Assembly: GCF_000515415.1 (NCBI RefSeq)
Contig: NZ_KI911783.1
Location: 3,834,392 to 3,898,391 of the forward strand
Reading direction: 5' to 3'
Length of the DNA: 64,000 bases
Origin: Bradyrhizobium sp. WSM1417
GTDB lineage: Bacteria; Pseudomonadota; Alphaproteobacteria; Rhizobiales; Xanthobacteraceae
Below the pieces are notes generated by a model. That model was given only the letters and a program-made list of their open reading frames with translations. It ran no database searches and was not told the origin of the DNA. Position numbers and translations under genes: made by a program. The first letter of the stretch is position 1, and every line of letters begins with the position of its first letter. Of this stretch, positions 31,532-42,540 are shown in pieces.

Positions 31532-33172
31532 ATGCCGCGAGCGTATATCGGCGTCGATGTAGGGACCAATAGCACGCGGGCAGGGGTGTTCGACGAGGCC
31601 GGCACCTTGCTTGCGATCGCGCGGCATCCGATCAGGATATGGCACGAGGCCGGCGACATCGTCGAACAATCGTCCCAGGATATCTGGGACGCTTGCACGG
31701 CGTCGGTGCGGGCCGCGATGGCGGAAGCTGCAATCGCGCCCGACAGCGTCGGCGGCATCGGTTTCGACGCCACCTGCTCCCTCGTGGTGCTCGACCGGCA
31801 AGGCGAGCCGCTCACCGTCAGCGCCTCCGGCGACAGGCAGCGCAACGTCATCGTCTGGATGGATCACCGCGCCACGGCCGAGGCGCGGCTGATCAACGAA
31901 ACCGGTGATGCCGTGCTGCGCTATGTCGGCGGTTCGATCTCGCCCGAGATGGAGATGCCGAAACTGCTGTGGCTGAAGCGGCATATGCGCGCGAGCTTCG
32001 ACGCTGCAGGGCACTTTTTCGATCTGGCGGATTACTTGAGCTGGCGCGCCACCGGCTCGTTGCAACGCTCGACCTGCACGGTCACCTGCAAATGGAACTA
32101 TCTCGCGCATGACGGCGGCGGCTGGAGCGCGCCGTTCTTCAAGCGGATCGGCCTGTCGGACTTCGTCAACGAGAAATACGCCCGCATCGGCACCGAGATC
32201 GTCGCGCCCGGCACGCACCTGGATGCAGGTCTCTCCCGCACTGCTGCCGCCGATCTCGGCCTGTCAGCGGGCACACCGGTCGGAGCGTCCTTGATCGATG
32301 CGCATGCCGGCGGCATCGGTGCCATCGGCGGGCGCGATGAATCGGACGGCGCGACAGATGTCTCCGACCGGCTTGCCTACATCATGGGAACGTCGGCCTG
32401 CATCATGGCGACGACGAAAGAACCGTGTTTCGTGCCGGGCGTGTGGGGTCCTTATTACTCCGGCATGGTACCCAATTTCTGGCTCAACGAGGGCGGGCAG
32501 TCGGCTGCGGGCGCTGCGATCGACCATCTTCTCAAGTCCCATCCCGGCCACGCCGAGGCGAGCGCGGCCGCGCGCAGCGAGGGGCTCGACCTCATCGAGT
32601 TCCTCGAGCGCCGCATCATCGCGCGCGCAGGCGGCGCCAGCCGCGCCGCGCTGCTGGCCCGCCACGTCCATGTGCTTCCCGAGTTCATCGGCAACCGCTC
32701 GCCCTATGCCGACCCTGACACGCGCGCGGTGATCGCAGGCCTCGATCTCGACACCGACATCGCCTCGATGGAACGGCTGTTCGTCGCCGGTCTGTGCGGG
32801 CTCGCCTATGGGCTTGCCGAAGTGATCGAGGCCTTTGCCGCGCATGGCGTCCATGCCGGCATGATGATCATGGGCGGCGGCGCCAGCCGCAGTCCGCTGG
32901 TGCGGCAGATCATGGCGGACACCACCGGCCTCACGGTCGCGCTGCCGCAGACCAAAGAACCTGTGCTGCTCGGCGCTGCCATGCTCGGCGCGGTCGCCGG
33001 CGGCGCCTATGCCTCGATCGGTGAGACCATGGCAAAGATGTCGGCGCTGGGACGCAAGAGCGAGCCGACCACGCCCGACATCGCCGCCTTTCATGCCCTC
33101 AAGCGCGAGGTCTACAAGCTGCTGCGCGAGGTCGATCGTGGCAGCCGCGCCGCGATGCGCGTGGGAGTTTGA
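31532..33172 (+). CDS. FGGY-family carbohydrate kinase (ribulokinase-like)
   Basis: A 546-residue kinase with the ATPase-core start YIGVDVGTNSTRAGVFDEAG and the FGGY C-terminal glycine motif MIMGGGASRSPLVRQIMAD. The length and pattern suit the D-ribulose kinase branch (ribitol/arabitol metabolism) better than xylulokinase. It would convert the ketose made by the SDR enzyme into a sugar phosphate. The overlap or near-overlap with the PfkB kinase start supports one operon. The substrate is inferred. Confidence 0.9.
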   Translation: MPRAYIGVDVGTNSTRAGVFDEAGTLLAIARHPIRIWHEAGDIVEQSSQDIWDACTASVRAAMAEAAIAPDSVGGIGFDATCSLVVLDRQGEPLTVSASGDRQRNVIVWMDHRATAEARLINETGDAVLRYVGGSISPEMEMPKLLWLKRHMRASFDAAGHFFDLADYLSWRATGSLQRSTCTVTCKWNYLAHDGGGWSAPFFKRIGLSDFVNEKYARIGTEIVAPGTHLDAGLSRTAAADLGLSAGTPVGASLIDAHAGGIGAIGGRDESDGATDVSDRLAYIMGTSACIMATTKEPCFVPGVWGPYYSGMVPNFWLNEGGQSAAGAAIDHLLKSHPGHAEASAAARSEGLDLIEFLERRIIARAGGASRAALLARHVHVLPEFIGNRSPYADPDTRAVIAGLDLDTDIASMERLFVAGLCGLAYGLAEVIEAFAAHGVHAGMMIMGGGASRSPLVRQIMADTTGLTVALPQTKEPVLLGAAMLGAVAGGAYASIGETMAKMSALGRKSEPTTPDIAAFHALKREVYKLLREVDRGSRAAMRVGV

Positions 33173-33177
33173 AACGG

Positions 33178-34113
33178 ATGCTGATTTCCTGCGGTGATGC
33201 GCTGATCGATTTCGTCCCGACGCGAAACACCGACGGGCGCGAAGCCGTGATGCCGGCTGTCGGCGGCTCCTGCCTCAACGTCGCAATCGGCATGGCGCGG
33301 CTCGGCGCGCCGACCGGCTTTGTCGGCGGGATCTCGACGGACATGTTCGGGAAGATGATCGCCGAGCACGCCGCTGCCTCCAATGTCGAGCTCGCTCTCG
33401 CCACAAGCAGCGAACACCAGACCACGCTCGCCTTCGTGCGCATCGTCGCCGGCGAGTCGCATTACGCCTTCTACGACGCCGAGACCGCGACGCGGAACTG
33501 GACCTACCGGCGCGGCTCCATTCCGTTCGCGACCGTTGAAGCCCTCCATGTCGGCTCGACCACGCTGGTCAACGACCAGGGCGCCGCCGAAACGAAAGCG
33601 CTGATTGCGGACGCGCGGATGTCGTCCACGATCTCCTTCGATCCGAATTGCCGGCCCAACCTCGTCAAGGACAAGCCGGCTTATCTCGCCCGCATGGCTG
33701 AGTTTGCGGCCAGCGCCGATCTCATCAAGATGTCGGACGTCGATTTTGCCTATTTGTTCGGCGACGAGCCGTACCACCAGCGTGCGAGCACGCTGCTCGC
33801 AGGCGGCGCGAGCCTCGTCGTCATCACCCGTGGCAACAACGGCGCGATCGCGTGGCATGTGGGGGCAGGGCAGATCGAGGTCGCCGCTCCCAAGATCGCA
33901 GTCGCCGACACCATCGGCGCGGGCGACAGTTTTCAGGCGGCGTTGTTGTTCGCCCTGCACAAGCAGGGACGTCTCCCCCGACAGCCATTGAAGGATATCG
34001 GCGCAGACGAGCTTCGCCGTGTACTGTTCTTTGCCGCCAATTGCGCCGGTCTGACCTGCACCCGCCCGGGCGCCGATCCGCCGTGGAGTCACGAGATCAC
34101 CTGGAGCTGGTAG
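33178..34113 (+). CDS. PfkB-family carbohydrate kinase (fructokinase-like)
   Basis: A 311-residue kinase of the ribokinase fold. It begins LISCGDALIDFVP, shows the N-terminal PfkB pattern GGSCLNVAIGMARLG, and the active-site signature DTIGAGDSFQAALLFAL with the catalytic aspartate. ATG 33178 with GGGAG 10 nt upstream is favoured; a TTG at 33169 overlapping the FGGY stop is an alternative. Its most likely substrate is fructose, which would fit sorbitol or mannitol use. It ends the polyol unit. Confidence 0.9.
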   Translation: MLISCGDALIDFVPTRNTDGREAVMPAVGGSCLNVAIGMARLGAPTGFVGGISTDMFGKMIAEHAAASNVELALATSSEHQTTLAFVRIVAGESHYAFYDAETATRNWTYRRGSIPFATVEALHVGSTTLVNDQGAAETKALIADARMSSTISFDPNCRPNLVKDKPAYLARMAEFAASADLIKMSDVDFAYLFGDEPYHQRASTLLAGGASLVVITRGNNGAIAWHVGAGQIEVAAPKIAVADTIGAGDSFQAALLFALHKQGRLPRQPLKDIGADELRRVLFFAANCAGLTCTRPGADPPWSHEITWSW

Positions 34114-34240
34114 CTAGGGCGTCGAGCCTCGCCCCACTCCCGGGTTGTCTCGGTGAACAGCGGCCATGCGCAAGCCGAAATGGACACGATGCGTGCGCAC
34201 TGGCAAGGTCCGCGTCATCCTGACGCGAGCCGGTCCTGCC

Positions 34241-35662
34241 ATGAACGATGATCTCTGTTTCCTGTCCGCCACCGAATTGCGCGCGCGCATCGACCGCAAG
34301 GAAGTCTCCCCCGTCGAACTCGTCCGCGCCGTGCTCGCGCGCGCTGAGGCACTCCACCCCCAATTGAACTGCTTCATCACGCTGTGTGGCGACGAGGCAA
34401 TGGCGCAGGCGCGCGAGGCCGAGCGCAAGGTGATGGCCGGCGAGCGGCTTGGCTTGCTGCACGGCCTCCCCGTCACCGTCAAGGACATCGTCAACACCAA
34501 GGGCGTCAAGACCACTTTCGGCGCCATTCCCTACAAGGACAATGTTCCGACCGAGGATGCCGTCGCGGTTGCAAGGCTGCGCGCGCAAGGCGCGATCTTG
34601 ATCGGCAAGACCACGACGCCGGAATTCGGCAGCAAGTGCCTGACTGACTCGCCGCTGTTCGGCCGCGCCCGCAATGCGTGGAGCGCCGAGCGCTCGTCGG
34701 GCGGCTCCAGCGGCGGCGCGGCGGTGGCGGTGGCGAGCGGCATCGCGCCGCTTGCGATCGCGACCGATGGCGGCGGCTCGACACGGATTCCCGCCGCTTG
34801 CAACGGCGTGGTCGGGCTGAAGCAGAGCAACGGCGTGATCCCGCACAGCCAGGCGCTGGACGTGTTCGGCAACCAGACCTATGTCACGCCGATGACGCGG
34901 ACCGTCGCCGACACCGCGCTGATGATGCAGGCGATGGCCGGCGAGGATTCTTGCGATCCCTGGTCGATCGGCGTTCCCGTGCCCGACTTCGTCGGCATGG
35001 CCGCGCCGCGCGGCGACCTGCGTGGGCAGAAAATCCTGTACTGCCTGTCGCCCCCCGGACGCCCCGTCTCCGCCGATGTCGCAGCCGGCTTCAAGGCGAG
35101 CCTCGATCGGTTGGCAGGGCTCGGCGCCGAGCTGGAGGAATTCTCCGGCGAGGGGTTCGACATCGAGCCGATCTGGCGCGCCATCAACCACACCGTCTGG
35201 CGGACGCGCTTTGCAAAGCTCGCGGCCGAGCATGGGGACGCGCTGAGCGAGGCCTTCCTCAGGCAGCTCGCGCTTGCCACCGACGTCAGCGGCGTCGCTT
35301 ATCAGGAGGCGATGTTCGCGCGCACGGCGCTGTTCCGCCGGGTGCAATCCCTGCTTGCGCGCGGGCATCTGCTGGCGATGCCGACCATCACCCGCACCGC
35401 CCTGCCGATCGATCAGGATCTGTTCGGCACCATCGAGATTGACGGCGAGCAGTTTGACAGCGTCCGGCCGCACTGGTTCCCCTGGACCATGCCGTTCAAC
35501 ATGACCGGACACCCCGCGATCAGCCTGCCCTGCGGCTTCGGCCGCGACGGCCTGCCGATCGGATTGCAACTCGTGGGCCGCTTCCGCGCCGATGCGGACT
35601 TGCTGCGCGCGAGCGCGCTGTTCGAGGCCTCGCAGGACCTCCTGTCCCGCTGGCCTGGCTGA
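34241..35662 (+). CDS. Amidase (amidase-signature family)
   Basis: A 473-residue amidase-signature hydrolase. The Ser-Ser-Lys triad is recognisable: the lysine in GLPVTVKDIVNTKG, the cis-serine in SSGGSSGGAAVAVASG and the nucleophile in GGGSTRIPA. ATG 34241 is used because the 25 extra residues from 34166 are not like the family. It hydrolyses carboxamides to acid and ammonia in the cytosol. It lies upstream of a dipeptide-type ABC transporter in the same direction, which suggests imported amides or peptides as substrate. The 96-nt gap leaves room for a separate promoter. Confidence 0.92.
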   Translation: MNDDLCFLSATELRARIDRKEVSPVELVRAVLARAEALHPQLNCFITLCGDEAMAQAREAERKVMAGERLGLLHGLPVTVKDIVNTKGVKTTFGAIPYKDNVPTEDAVAVARLRAQGAILIGKTTTPEFGSKCLTDSPLFGRARNAWSAERSSGGSSGGAAVAVASGIAPLAIATDGGGSTRIPAACNGVVGLKQSNGVIPHSQALDVFGNQTYVTPMTRTVADTALMMQAMAGEDSCDPWSIGVPVPDFVGMAAPRGDLRGQKILYCLSPPGRPVSADVAAGFKASLDRLAGLGAELEEFSGEGFDIEPIWRAINHTVWRTRFAKLAAEHGDALSEAFLRQLALATDVSGVAYQEAMFARTALFRRVQSLLARGHLLAMPTITRTALPIDQDLFGTIEIDGEQFDSVRPHWFPWTMPFNMTGHPAISLPCGFGRDGLPIGLQLVGRFRADADLLRASALFEASQDLLSRWPG

Positions 35663-35758
35663 GGGTGAGGGCATGCAAAGGACCTGTTTGCAAAGCACTT
35701 GCCTCCGGTGCCCGGACATGTTGATCGTGCAACGGATGAGCCCTGAATCCGAGCGCGC

Positions 35759-36709
35759 ATGAGCGTATTTGTCCTCCGACGTGTGCTGACCTTGCTGGCG
35801 ACGCTGGTCGGCGCATCCGTGATCATTTTCCTGGTGCTGGATGCTCTCCCGGGCAACGCTGCGCAGATGCTGATGGGCGCCGATGCCTCGCCAGACGCGG
35901 TGCGTGCGCTCACCGTCAAGCTCGGGCTCGATCAGCCGCTGGCTGTTCGTTATTTGCAATGGGTCAAGGGTCTGCTGGTCGGCGATCTCGGCAACTCCTA
36001 TGTCTACGGCACGCCGGTTGCCGCCTTGATCGTGGAGCGGCTGGTGCTGACCATTCCGCTCGCGATGATGTCCATGCTGATCACGGTGACGCTGGCGCTC
36101 TCGGCCGGCATCTACACCGCCGCCAACCACAACAAGCTCGGCGACGTCGGCGTGATGTCGCTGACGCAGGTCGGCATCGCGCTGCCGAATTTCTGGTTCG
36201 CGATCCTGCTGGTGCTGTTGTTCTCGGTGCGGCTGCAATGGCTGTCCGCGGGCGGCTTTCCCGGTTGGGAGGACGGCATCTGGCCCGGCATCAAATCGCT
36301 GCTGCTGCCGGCGGTCTCGCTCGCCGTGGTGCAGGCCGCGATCCTCGCACGCGTCACGCGCTCGGCGGTGCTGGAAGTGCTGCGTGAAGACTTCGTCCGC
36401 ACGGCGCGCGCAAAAGGGCTCGGCAAGCGCGAGGTGCTGTGGAAACACGTGCTGCGCAACGCCATGATTCCCGTGATGACGGTGATGGGCCTGCAATTCG
36501 CCAATCTGCTCGCCGGCACAATCGTGATCGAGAACGTGTTCTATCTGCCCGGCCTCGGCCGCCTGATCTTCCAGTCGATTGCCAACCGCGACCTCATCGT
36601 GGTGCGCAACTGCGTGATGCTGCTCGCAACCATGGTCGTCATCGTCAATTTCGTGGTCGACGTGCTCTATGCCTTCGTCGATCCCCGCATCAAGGTCCAC
36701 GATCTGTGA
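35759..36709 (+). CDS. Dipeptide-type ABC transporter permease 1 (DppB-like)
   Basis: A 316-residue inner-membrane permease with six helices. The N-terminus FVLRRVLTLLATLVGASVIIFLVLDALPG and the EAA-loop region EVLREDFVRTARAKGLGKREVLWKHVLRNA are typical of DppB/OppB. Its stop overlaps the GTG start of the next permease. It forms the membrane channel with the 36706 product. Confidence 0.93.
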   Translation: MSVFVLRRVLTLLATLVGASVIIFLVLDALPGNAAQMLMGADASPDAVRALTVKLGLDQPLAVRYLQWVKGLLVGDLGNSYVYGTPVAALIVERLVLTIPLAMMSMLITVTLALSAGIYTAANHNKLGDVGVMSLTQVGIALPNFWFAILLVLLFSVRLQWLSAGGFPGWEDGIWPGIKSLLLPAVSLAVVQAAILARVTRSAVLEVLREDFVRTARAKGLGKREVLWKHVLRNAMIPVMTVMGLQFANLLAGTIVIENVFYLPGLGRLIFQSIANRDLIVVRNCVMLLATMVVIVNFVVDVLYAFVDPRIKVHDL

Positions 36710-37599
36710 GCGCGCCGCTGTCCACCCTCGTCAACGCTCCGGCCATGGCGCGCCCTCTGCCAGCCCGGACCTTCTGGCGCCGCGCGCTGCGTCATCGCAG
36801 CTTCGTGCTCGGTGGTGCGCTGAGCCTCCTGGTTCTCGCCTCGGCGCTGCTGTCGCTGCTGTGGACGCCCTGGTCGCCCTACGAGATCGACATCGCCTCA
36901 AAGCTCCGACCGCCCTCGGCCGCGCACTGGCTCGGCACCGACGTCTTCGGCCGCGACATCGTCTCGCTGCTGCTCGCCGGCGCCCGCTCCACCATCATGG
37001 TCGGCATCATCGCGGTCAGCATCGGCCTCACCTTTGGCGTCTGTCTCGGCCTGATCGCGTCGGCTAGGCGCGGCTGGACCGAGGAGATCATCATGCGCTT
37101 CTCCGATTTCACTTTCGCTTTTCCGGCCGTGCTGTCCGCCATCATGCTCGCCGCGGTCGTGGGGCCCGGCATGGTGACCTCGATCGTGGCAATCGGCATC
37201 TTCCAGATCCCGACGCTGATCCGGCTGACGCGCGGCTCGGCCAACGCGATCTGGGCGCGGGAATTCGTGCTGGCCGCGCGCGCGGCAGGCAAGGGCAAGT
37301 TTCGCATCACCATCGAGCACGTGCTGCCCAACATCCTGTCGATCCTGATCGTGCAGGCGACGATCCAGTTTGCGCTCGCGATTCTTGCCGAAGCCGCCTT
37401 GTCCTATCTCGGGCTTGGCACGCAGCCGCCGCAGCCGTCCTGGGGACGGATGCTGAACGACGCGCAGACGCTGCTGTTCCAGTCGCCAATGCTCGCCGTC
37501 TATCCGGGCGCTGCGATTGCAATTGCGGTGCTCGGCCTCAATCTGCTCGGCGACGGGTTGCGCGATCTGCTCGACCCTCGACTGGCGCGGGAGCGATGA
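36706..37599 (+). CDS. Dipeptide-type ABC transporter permease 2 (DppC-like)
   Basis: A 297-residue DppC/OppC-type permease. The start is GTG 36706 inside a GTGA overlap with the first permease. The landmarks are WLGTDVFGRDIVSLLLAGARSTIMVG, the EAA loop REFVLAARAAGKGKFRITIEHVLPN and the closing AIAVLGLNLLGDGLRDLLDPRL. The stop overlaps the next ATG. It is part of the importer for short peptides or similar molecules. Confidence 0.93.
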   Translation: MSAPLSTLVNAPAMARPLPARTFWRRALRHRSFVLGGALSLLVLASALLSLLWTPWSPYEIDIASKLRPPSAAHWLGTDVFGRDIVSLLLAGARSTIMVGIIAVSIGLTFGVCLGLIASARRGWTEEIIMRFSDFTFAFPAVLSAIMLAAVVGPGMVTSIVAIGIFQIPTLIRLTRGSANAIWAREFVLAARAAGKGKFRITIEHVLPNILSILIVQATIQFALAILAEAALSYLGLGTQPPQPSWGRMLNDAQTLLFQSPMLAVYPGAAIAIAVLGLNLLGDGLRDLLDPRLARER

Positions 37600-38611
37600 G
37601 GATGGGCGAACGCTCGACCATGCCGTTGATCGAGGTCGAAAATCTCGGCGTGCGCCTCAACACCAGCCGCGGGCCGGCGCAGGCCGTGCGCGGCGTCAGC
37701 TTTGCCCTGAAGCGCGGCGAGACGCTCGGGCTGGTCGGCGAATCCGGCTGCGGCAAGTCGGTGACGGCATTGTCGCTGATGGGGCTGCTGCCGGACAGCG
37801 CAGTCATCAGCGGTAGCATCAAGCTGGATGGCGGCGAACTCGCTGGATTGCCGGACGCGGACTATTGTCGGCTGCGCGGCAATCGCATCAGCATGATCTT
37901 CCAGGAGCCGATGACCGCGCTCAACCCGATGCACACGATCGGCCATCAGGTCGCCGAGCCGCTGCGGCGTCACAGGAAATTTTCGGCATCGCAGGCGCGC
38001 AAGGAAGCGATCGCCTTGCTCGACCGCGTCGGGCTGCCTGATCCGGCCAGGCGCGTCGACGCCTATCCGCACCAGTTCTCCGGCGGCCAGCGTCAGCGCG
38101 TCACGATTGCGATGGCGCTCGCCTGCGAGCCGGACCTTCTGATCGCGGACGAGCCGACCACGGCGCTCGACGTCACTATCCAGGGCCAGATCCTCGACCT
38201 CATCGCCGACCTCGTCGAGGAGCGCAGCATGTCGATGATCCTGATCTCGCACGATCTCGGCGTCATCGCCGAGAACGTGCAACGCATGATGGTGATGTAC
38301 GGCGGCACGATCATCGAGAGCGGGCCGACCGACGAAGTGTTCCGCCGGATGGGCCATCCCTACACGCAGGGCCTGTTCCGCGCCCGGCCGAAACTCGGCG
38401 CACGCAAGGGGACGCGGCTGACGACGATCTCGGGCACGGTGCCGGAGCTCGCCGATCTGCCGTCCGGCTGCACCTTCGCCGATCGGTGTCCGCTCGTGAT
38501 CGAGCAGTGCCGGGTCGCACTTCCACCGATGGTGGACGTCGGACCCGGTCACTTCGTGCGCTGCATCCGGACGGATGTGTCGATGGCCGAACGCGTCGGA
38601 GCGCTGACCGT

Positions 38612-38615
<4 letters not shown>
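37596..38615 (+). CDS. Dipeptide-type ABC transporter ATP-binding protein 1 (DppD-like)
   Basis: A 339-residue ATPase with Walker A GESGCGKSV, Q-loop FQEPMTALNPMHTIGHQ, signature FSGGQRQRV and Walker B LLIADEPTTALD. It has the C-terminal oligopeptide/dipeptide transporter extension with the cysteine-containing segment SGCTFADRCPLVIEQC, thought to carry an iron-sulfur site in related DppD proteins. It starts in an ATGA overlap; ATG 37602 or 37620 are possible later starts. It works as a heterodimer with the 38612 product. Confidence 0.93.
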
Positions 38616-39616
<1,001 letters not shown>

Positions 39617-39671
39617 CGTCCGCGGCGGGATTGGCGTAGGCTTGAGACAAGAGAAGGCCGGGGAGTTACGC

Positions 39672-41168
39672 ATGTTCAGGAAACTATCGATCGTCGCATT
39701 CGCCGCCGCGTTTGCCGCGGCACCGTTGCCGGTGTTGGCGCAGAGCAAGAAGGACAGCGTCGTCATGGCGATGGCGCTGGAGCCGCCGGGGCTTGACCCC
39801 ACCAACGCCGCCGCCGCCGCGATCGCCGAGGTCACGCTCTACAACATCTATGAGACCCTGACCAAGATCAACGAGGACGGCACCACGTCGCCCCTTCTGG
39901 CGGAGAGCTGGACCGCATCGCCCGATCTGAAGACCTATACGTTCAAGCTGCGCAAGGGCGTCAAGTTCCACAATGGCGAGCCGTTCGACTCCGCGGCCGT
40001 GAAGTTCTCGTTCGAGCGCAACGCTGTTGCCACCAGCACCAACAAGGACAAGAGCCTGTTCCAGAGCTTCGAGTCCGTTGCCACGCCCGATCCCGATACG
40101 GTCGTGATCAGCCTGAAGAATTCCGAGCCCAATCTGCCGTTCCTGCTGGGGCAGGCGAGCGGCTCGATCGTCGAGCCGAAGAGCGCTGCCACCAATATCA
40201 CGCAGCCGGTCGGGACCGGGCCCTATCAGCTGGGCACCTGGGCCAAGGGCTCCTCGATGACTCTGACCAAATGGGCCGACTATCGCAACGCCGCCGCGAT
40301 CAAGCTCGCGAAGGTGACGATCCGCTTCATCTCCGATCCGTCCGCGCAGACGGCGGCGCTGCTATCGGGCGACGTCGATGCGTTTCCGCGCGTCTCGGCC
40401 CAGCGCACCATCGCGCAGTTCAAGGCTGATCCGCGCTTCAACGTTATGGTCGGCGGCTCCAGGGCGAAGACCATCGTCGGTATCAACCATCGCAAGAAGC
40501 CGCTCGACGATGTTCGCGTGCGCCGTGCGATCCTTGCCGCGATCGATCGCAAGGCGATGATCGACGGCGCCGTCGATGGTTTCGGCACGCCAATCGGCAG
40601 CTTCTACGTCCCGACGGCGCTCGGCTATGTCGACACCACAGGCATCAACCCCTACGATCCCGAGAAGGCCAAGAAGCTGCTCGCAGAGGCCGGCGTTACC
40701 ACCCCGCTCGAGCTGTCCTTGAAGCTGCCGCCGCCATCCTATGCGCGGCAGGGCGGCGAGATCCTGGCGGCCCAACTCGCCAAGGTCGGTATCATCGCCA
40801 AGATCGAGAACGTCGAATGGGCGCAATGGCTGTCGCAGGTATTCGCCGGCAATGGTCCGCACAATTTCGACCTCACCATCGTCAGCCATGTCGAGCCGTT
40901 CGATCTCGTCAAGATCACCGAGCCGGACTACTATCTCGGCTACAACAACGACGCCTTCAACGCGCTCTACAAGCAGATCGTGTCGACGCCGGATGAAGCC
41001 GCCCGTGTCAAGCTGCTCGGCGATGCCCAGCGCATGCTGGCAACCGACGCGGTCTCCGGCTATCTGTACCAGCCGCAGCTGATCACCATCACCAACAAGA
41101 AGCTGAAGGGCGTCTGGAAGGACGTGCCCCAGTACGAGAACGACTTCTCGACATGGGCGTGGGAGTAG
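39672..41168 (+). CDS. Peptide/solute-binding protein of family 5 (DppA-like)
   Basis: A 498-residue periplasmic binding protein of SBP family 5. ATG 39672 follows GGAG; the signal peptide MFRKLSIVAFAAAFAAAPL is cleaved near VLA-Q. EPPGLDPTNAAAAAIAEVTLYNIYETLTKINEDG and KLRKGVKFHNGEPFDSAAV are diagnostic. It lies last in the operon, unlike the sugar cassettes where the binding protein is first. The ligand may be a peptide, an amide or an opine-like compound; the upstream amidase makes an amide attractive but unproven. Confidence 0.93.
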   Translation: MFRKLSIVAFAAAFAAAPLPVLAQSKKDSVVMAMALEPPGLDPTNAAAAAIAEVTLYNIYETLTKINEDGTTSPLLAESWTASPDLKTYTFKLRKGVKFHNGEPFDSAAVKFSFERNAVATSTNKDKSLFQSFESVATPDPDTVVISLKNSEPNLPFLLGQASGSIVEPKSAATNITQPVGTGPYQLGTWAKGSSMTLTKWADYRNAAAIKLAKVTIRFISDPSAQTAALLSGDVDAFPRVSAQRTIAQFKADPRFNVMVGGSRAKTIVGINHRKKPLDDVRVRRAILAAIDRKAMIDGAVDGFGTPIGSFYVPTALGYVDTTGINPYDPEKAKKLLAEAGVTTPLELSLKLPPPSYARQGGEILAAQLAKVGIIAKIENVEWAQWLSQVFAGNGPHNFDLTIVSHVEPFDLVKITEPDYYLGYNNDAFNALYKQIVSTPDEAARVKLLGDAQRMLATDAVSGYLYQPQLITITNKKLKGVWKDVPQYENDFSTWAWE

Positions 41169-41194
41169 GGGGCGCACAGTTCGGCTCGATGTCG

Positions 41195-41227
41195 GTGACG
41201 ATCTCTCCCACCGGAAGAGATCGTCAC
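41195..41227 (+). terminator. Long stem-loop after the peptide-transport operon
   Basis: GTGACGATCTCT (41195-41206) and AGAGATCGTCAC (41216-41227) form a perfect 12-bp stem with a 9-nt loop, 26 nt after the stop. It probably terminates or stabilises the transcript. The rest of the 355-nt gap 41169-41523 holds a second small dyad (ATGATG-G-CATCAT, 41367-41379) and no gene. Parts of the gap look like a dispersed intergenic repeat, which needs a genome search. Confidence 0.6.
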
Positions 41228-41523
41228 AACACAGGTCCAAACAAAAAACCTGAAAAACAACCCCATGCACAGTAGCCGAGGATAGTGATTTCAATGACTT
41301 GCGCGCCGCGCGATTGATGAGTTGCCCGTTGCGCGATGCCGTTGACGCGTCGGGCAAAACACTGGCATGATGGCATCATCGAAAGAGACCCGCGCCCGCT
41401 TGGTTGAATTGGGCCGCTCGATGCTCCCCCGACTTTGAACGTTCGGAACCCTCATGCGTTAGCTCGGCGCAGGATGGCCGCATGCCGTGCGATCCGGCGC
41501 GAGGGTAGGCGGAGTTCGATTCC

Positions 41524-42497
41524 TTGCTCAAGCTGTACAGGTGGCCATCCGACGACTGGCAGAAGATCGGCGCGGAAATGCCGTCCGAGATCATCTGGGC
41601 TGATCTTTTGAACGCGACCGCGGAGGAAAAGCAGTTCGTCGAACGATTACTCGGGATTCGCGTTCCGTCCGAGGATTCGCTCAGCGAGATCGAAGCGTCG
41701 AGCCGCCTGATCCTCGACAACGGCACGCTCTATCTCAGCTCGCCGGCGGTCCGGCTCAACGAGGACAGCGAGGCCGAGATCACGCCGGTGGGATTCGTCA
41801 TCGGCCCGCGCGTGCTGGTGACGGTGCGCTTCGCGCAGCTGCCGATCTTCGACGACATCGGCAAGCGTATCGGTTCCGATGACAGCCTGGAGAACGGCAT
41901 GTGCGTGTTCACCAGCCTGGTCGAGGCCATGGTCGACCGCGGCGCCGATGTTCTGGAGCATCTCGGCGCGGAGGTCGACAGGCTCTCGCGGGGCGTCTTC
42001 AAAGGCGGGCTCGTTCGCACCAAGCGGCCGGTCCGCTCCAGCCGGCGAATGCGCGAGGCGCTGGAGAACATCGGGGAGCTGGCCGATCGGCTCGCCAAGG
42101 CGCGCGATGTCCTGCTTGGCGTCGGCCGCGTCGCTTCATTCGCCGGGGATGTCGGGGTGAATGGATCACCGCCGCCTCGAAGAAGCGCCTCGAAGCCGTC
42201 TCCAAGGATGTCGCTTCGCTCGGCGATTACGAGACACGATTGTCGGACAAGATCCAGCTTCTGCTCGATGCCGTGCTCGGCTTCATCAACATCCAGCAGA
42301 ACGAGCTGTTCAAGATCCTGACCATCGTCTCGGTCGTCGGCGTGCCGCCCACGATTCTGGTCGGCATCTGGGGCATGAACTTCAAGCACATGCCGGAGCT
42401 GGACTGGACGTTCGGCTACCCGCTGGCGTGGCTCGGCATCATTGCCAGCGGCGTGCTGCCGCTGATCTGGTTCAAGCGGCGCGGCTGGTTCGAATGA
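41524..42497 (+). pseudogene. CorA-family divalent metal transporter gene with a frameshift
   Basis: The first part, from TTG 41524 (LKLYRWPSDDWQKIG, then EDSLSEIEASSRLILDNGTLYLSSP), and the last part in another frame (ITAASKKRLEAVSKDVASLGDYETRLSDKIQLLLDAVLGFINIQQNELFKILT) together make one CorA protein of about 324 residues. The pore signature GIWGMNF and the two C-terminal helices are in the second frame. The frame changes near 42150-42160; one extra G in the G run at 42154-42157 (or 42144-42147) would restore it. As read, the first frame ends at 42321 without membrane helices and would be inactive for Mg2+/Co2+ transport. It may be a real mutation or a sequencing error. Confidence 0.85.
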
Positions 42498-42540
42498 AGC
42501 CGCGGCGCACCGTTCGAAAACGATGCGCCGCCTTTCGCAG

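Noticed and set aside
34097..36700. 867-residue minus-strand frame across the amidase and first permease
   Set aside because: It is antisense to two conserved genes with His/Asp/Arg/Gln-rich composition typical of shadow frames in GC-rich DNA.
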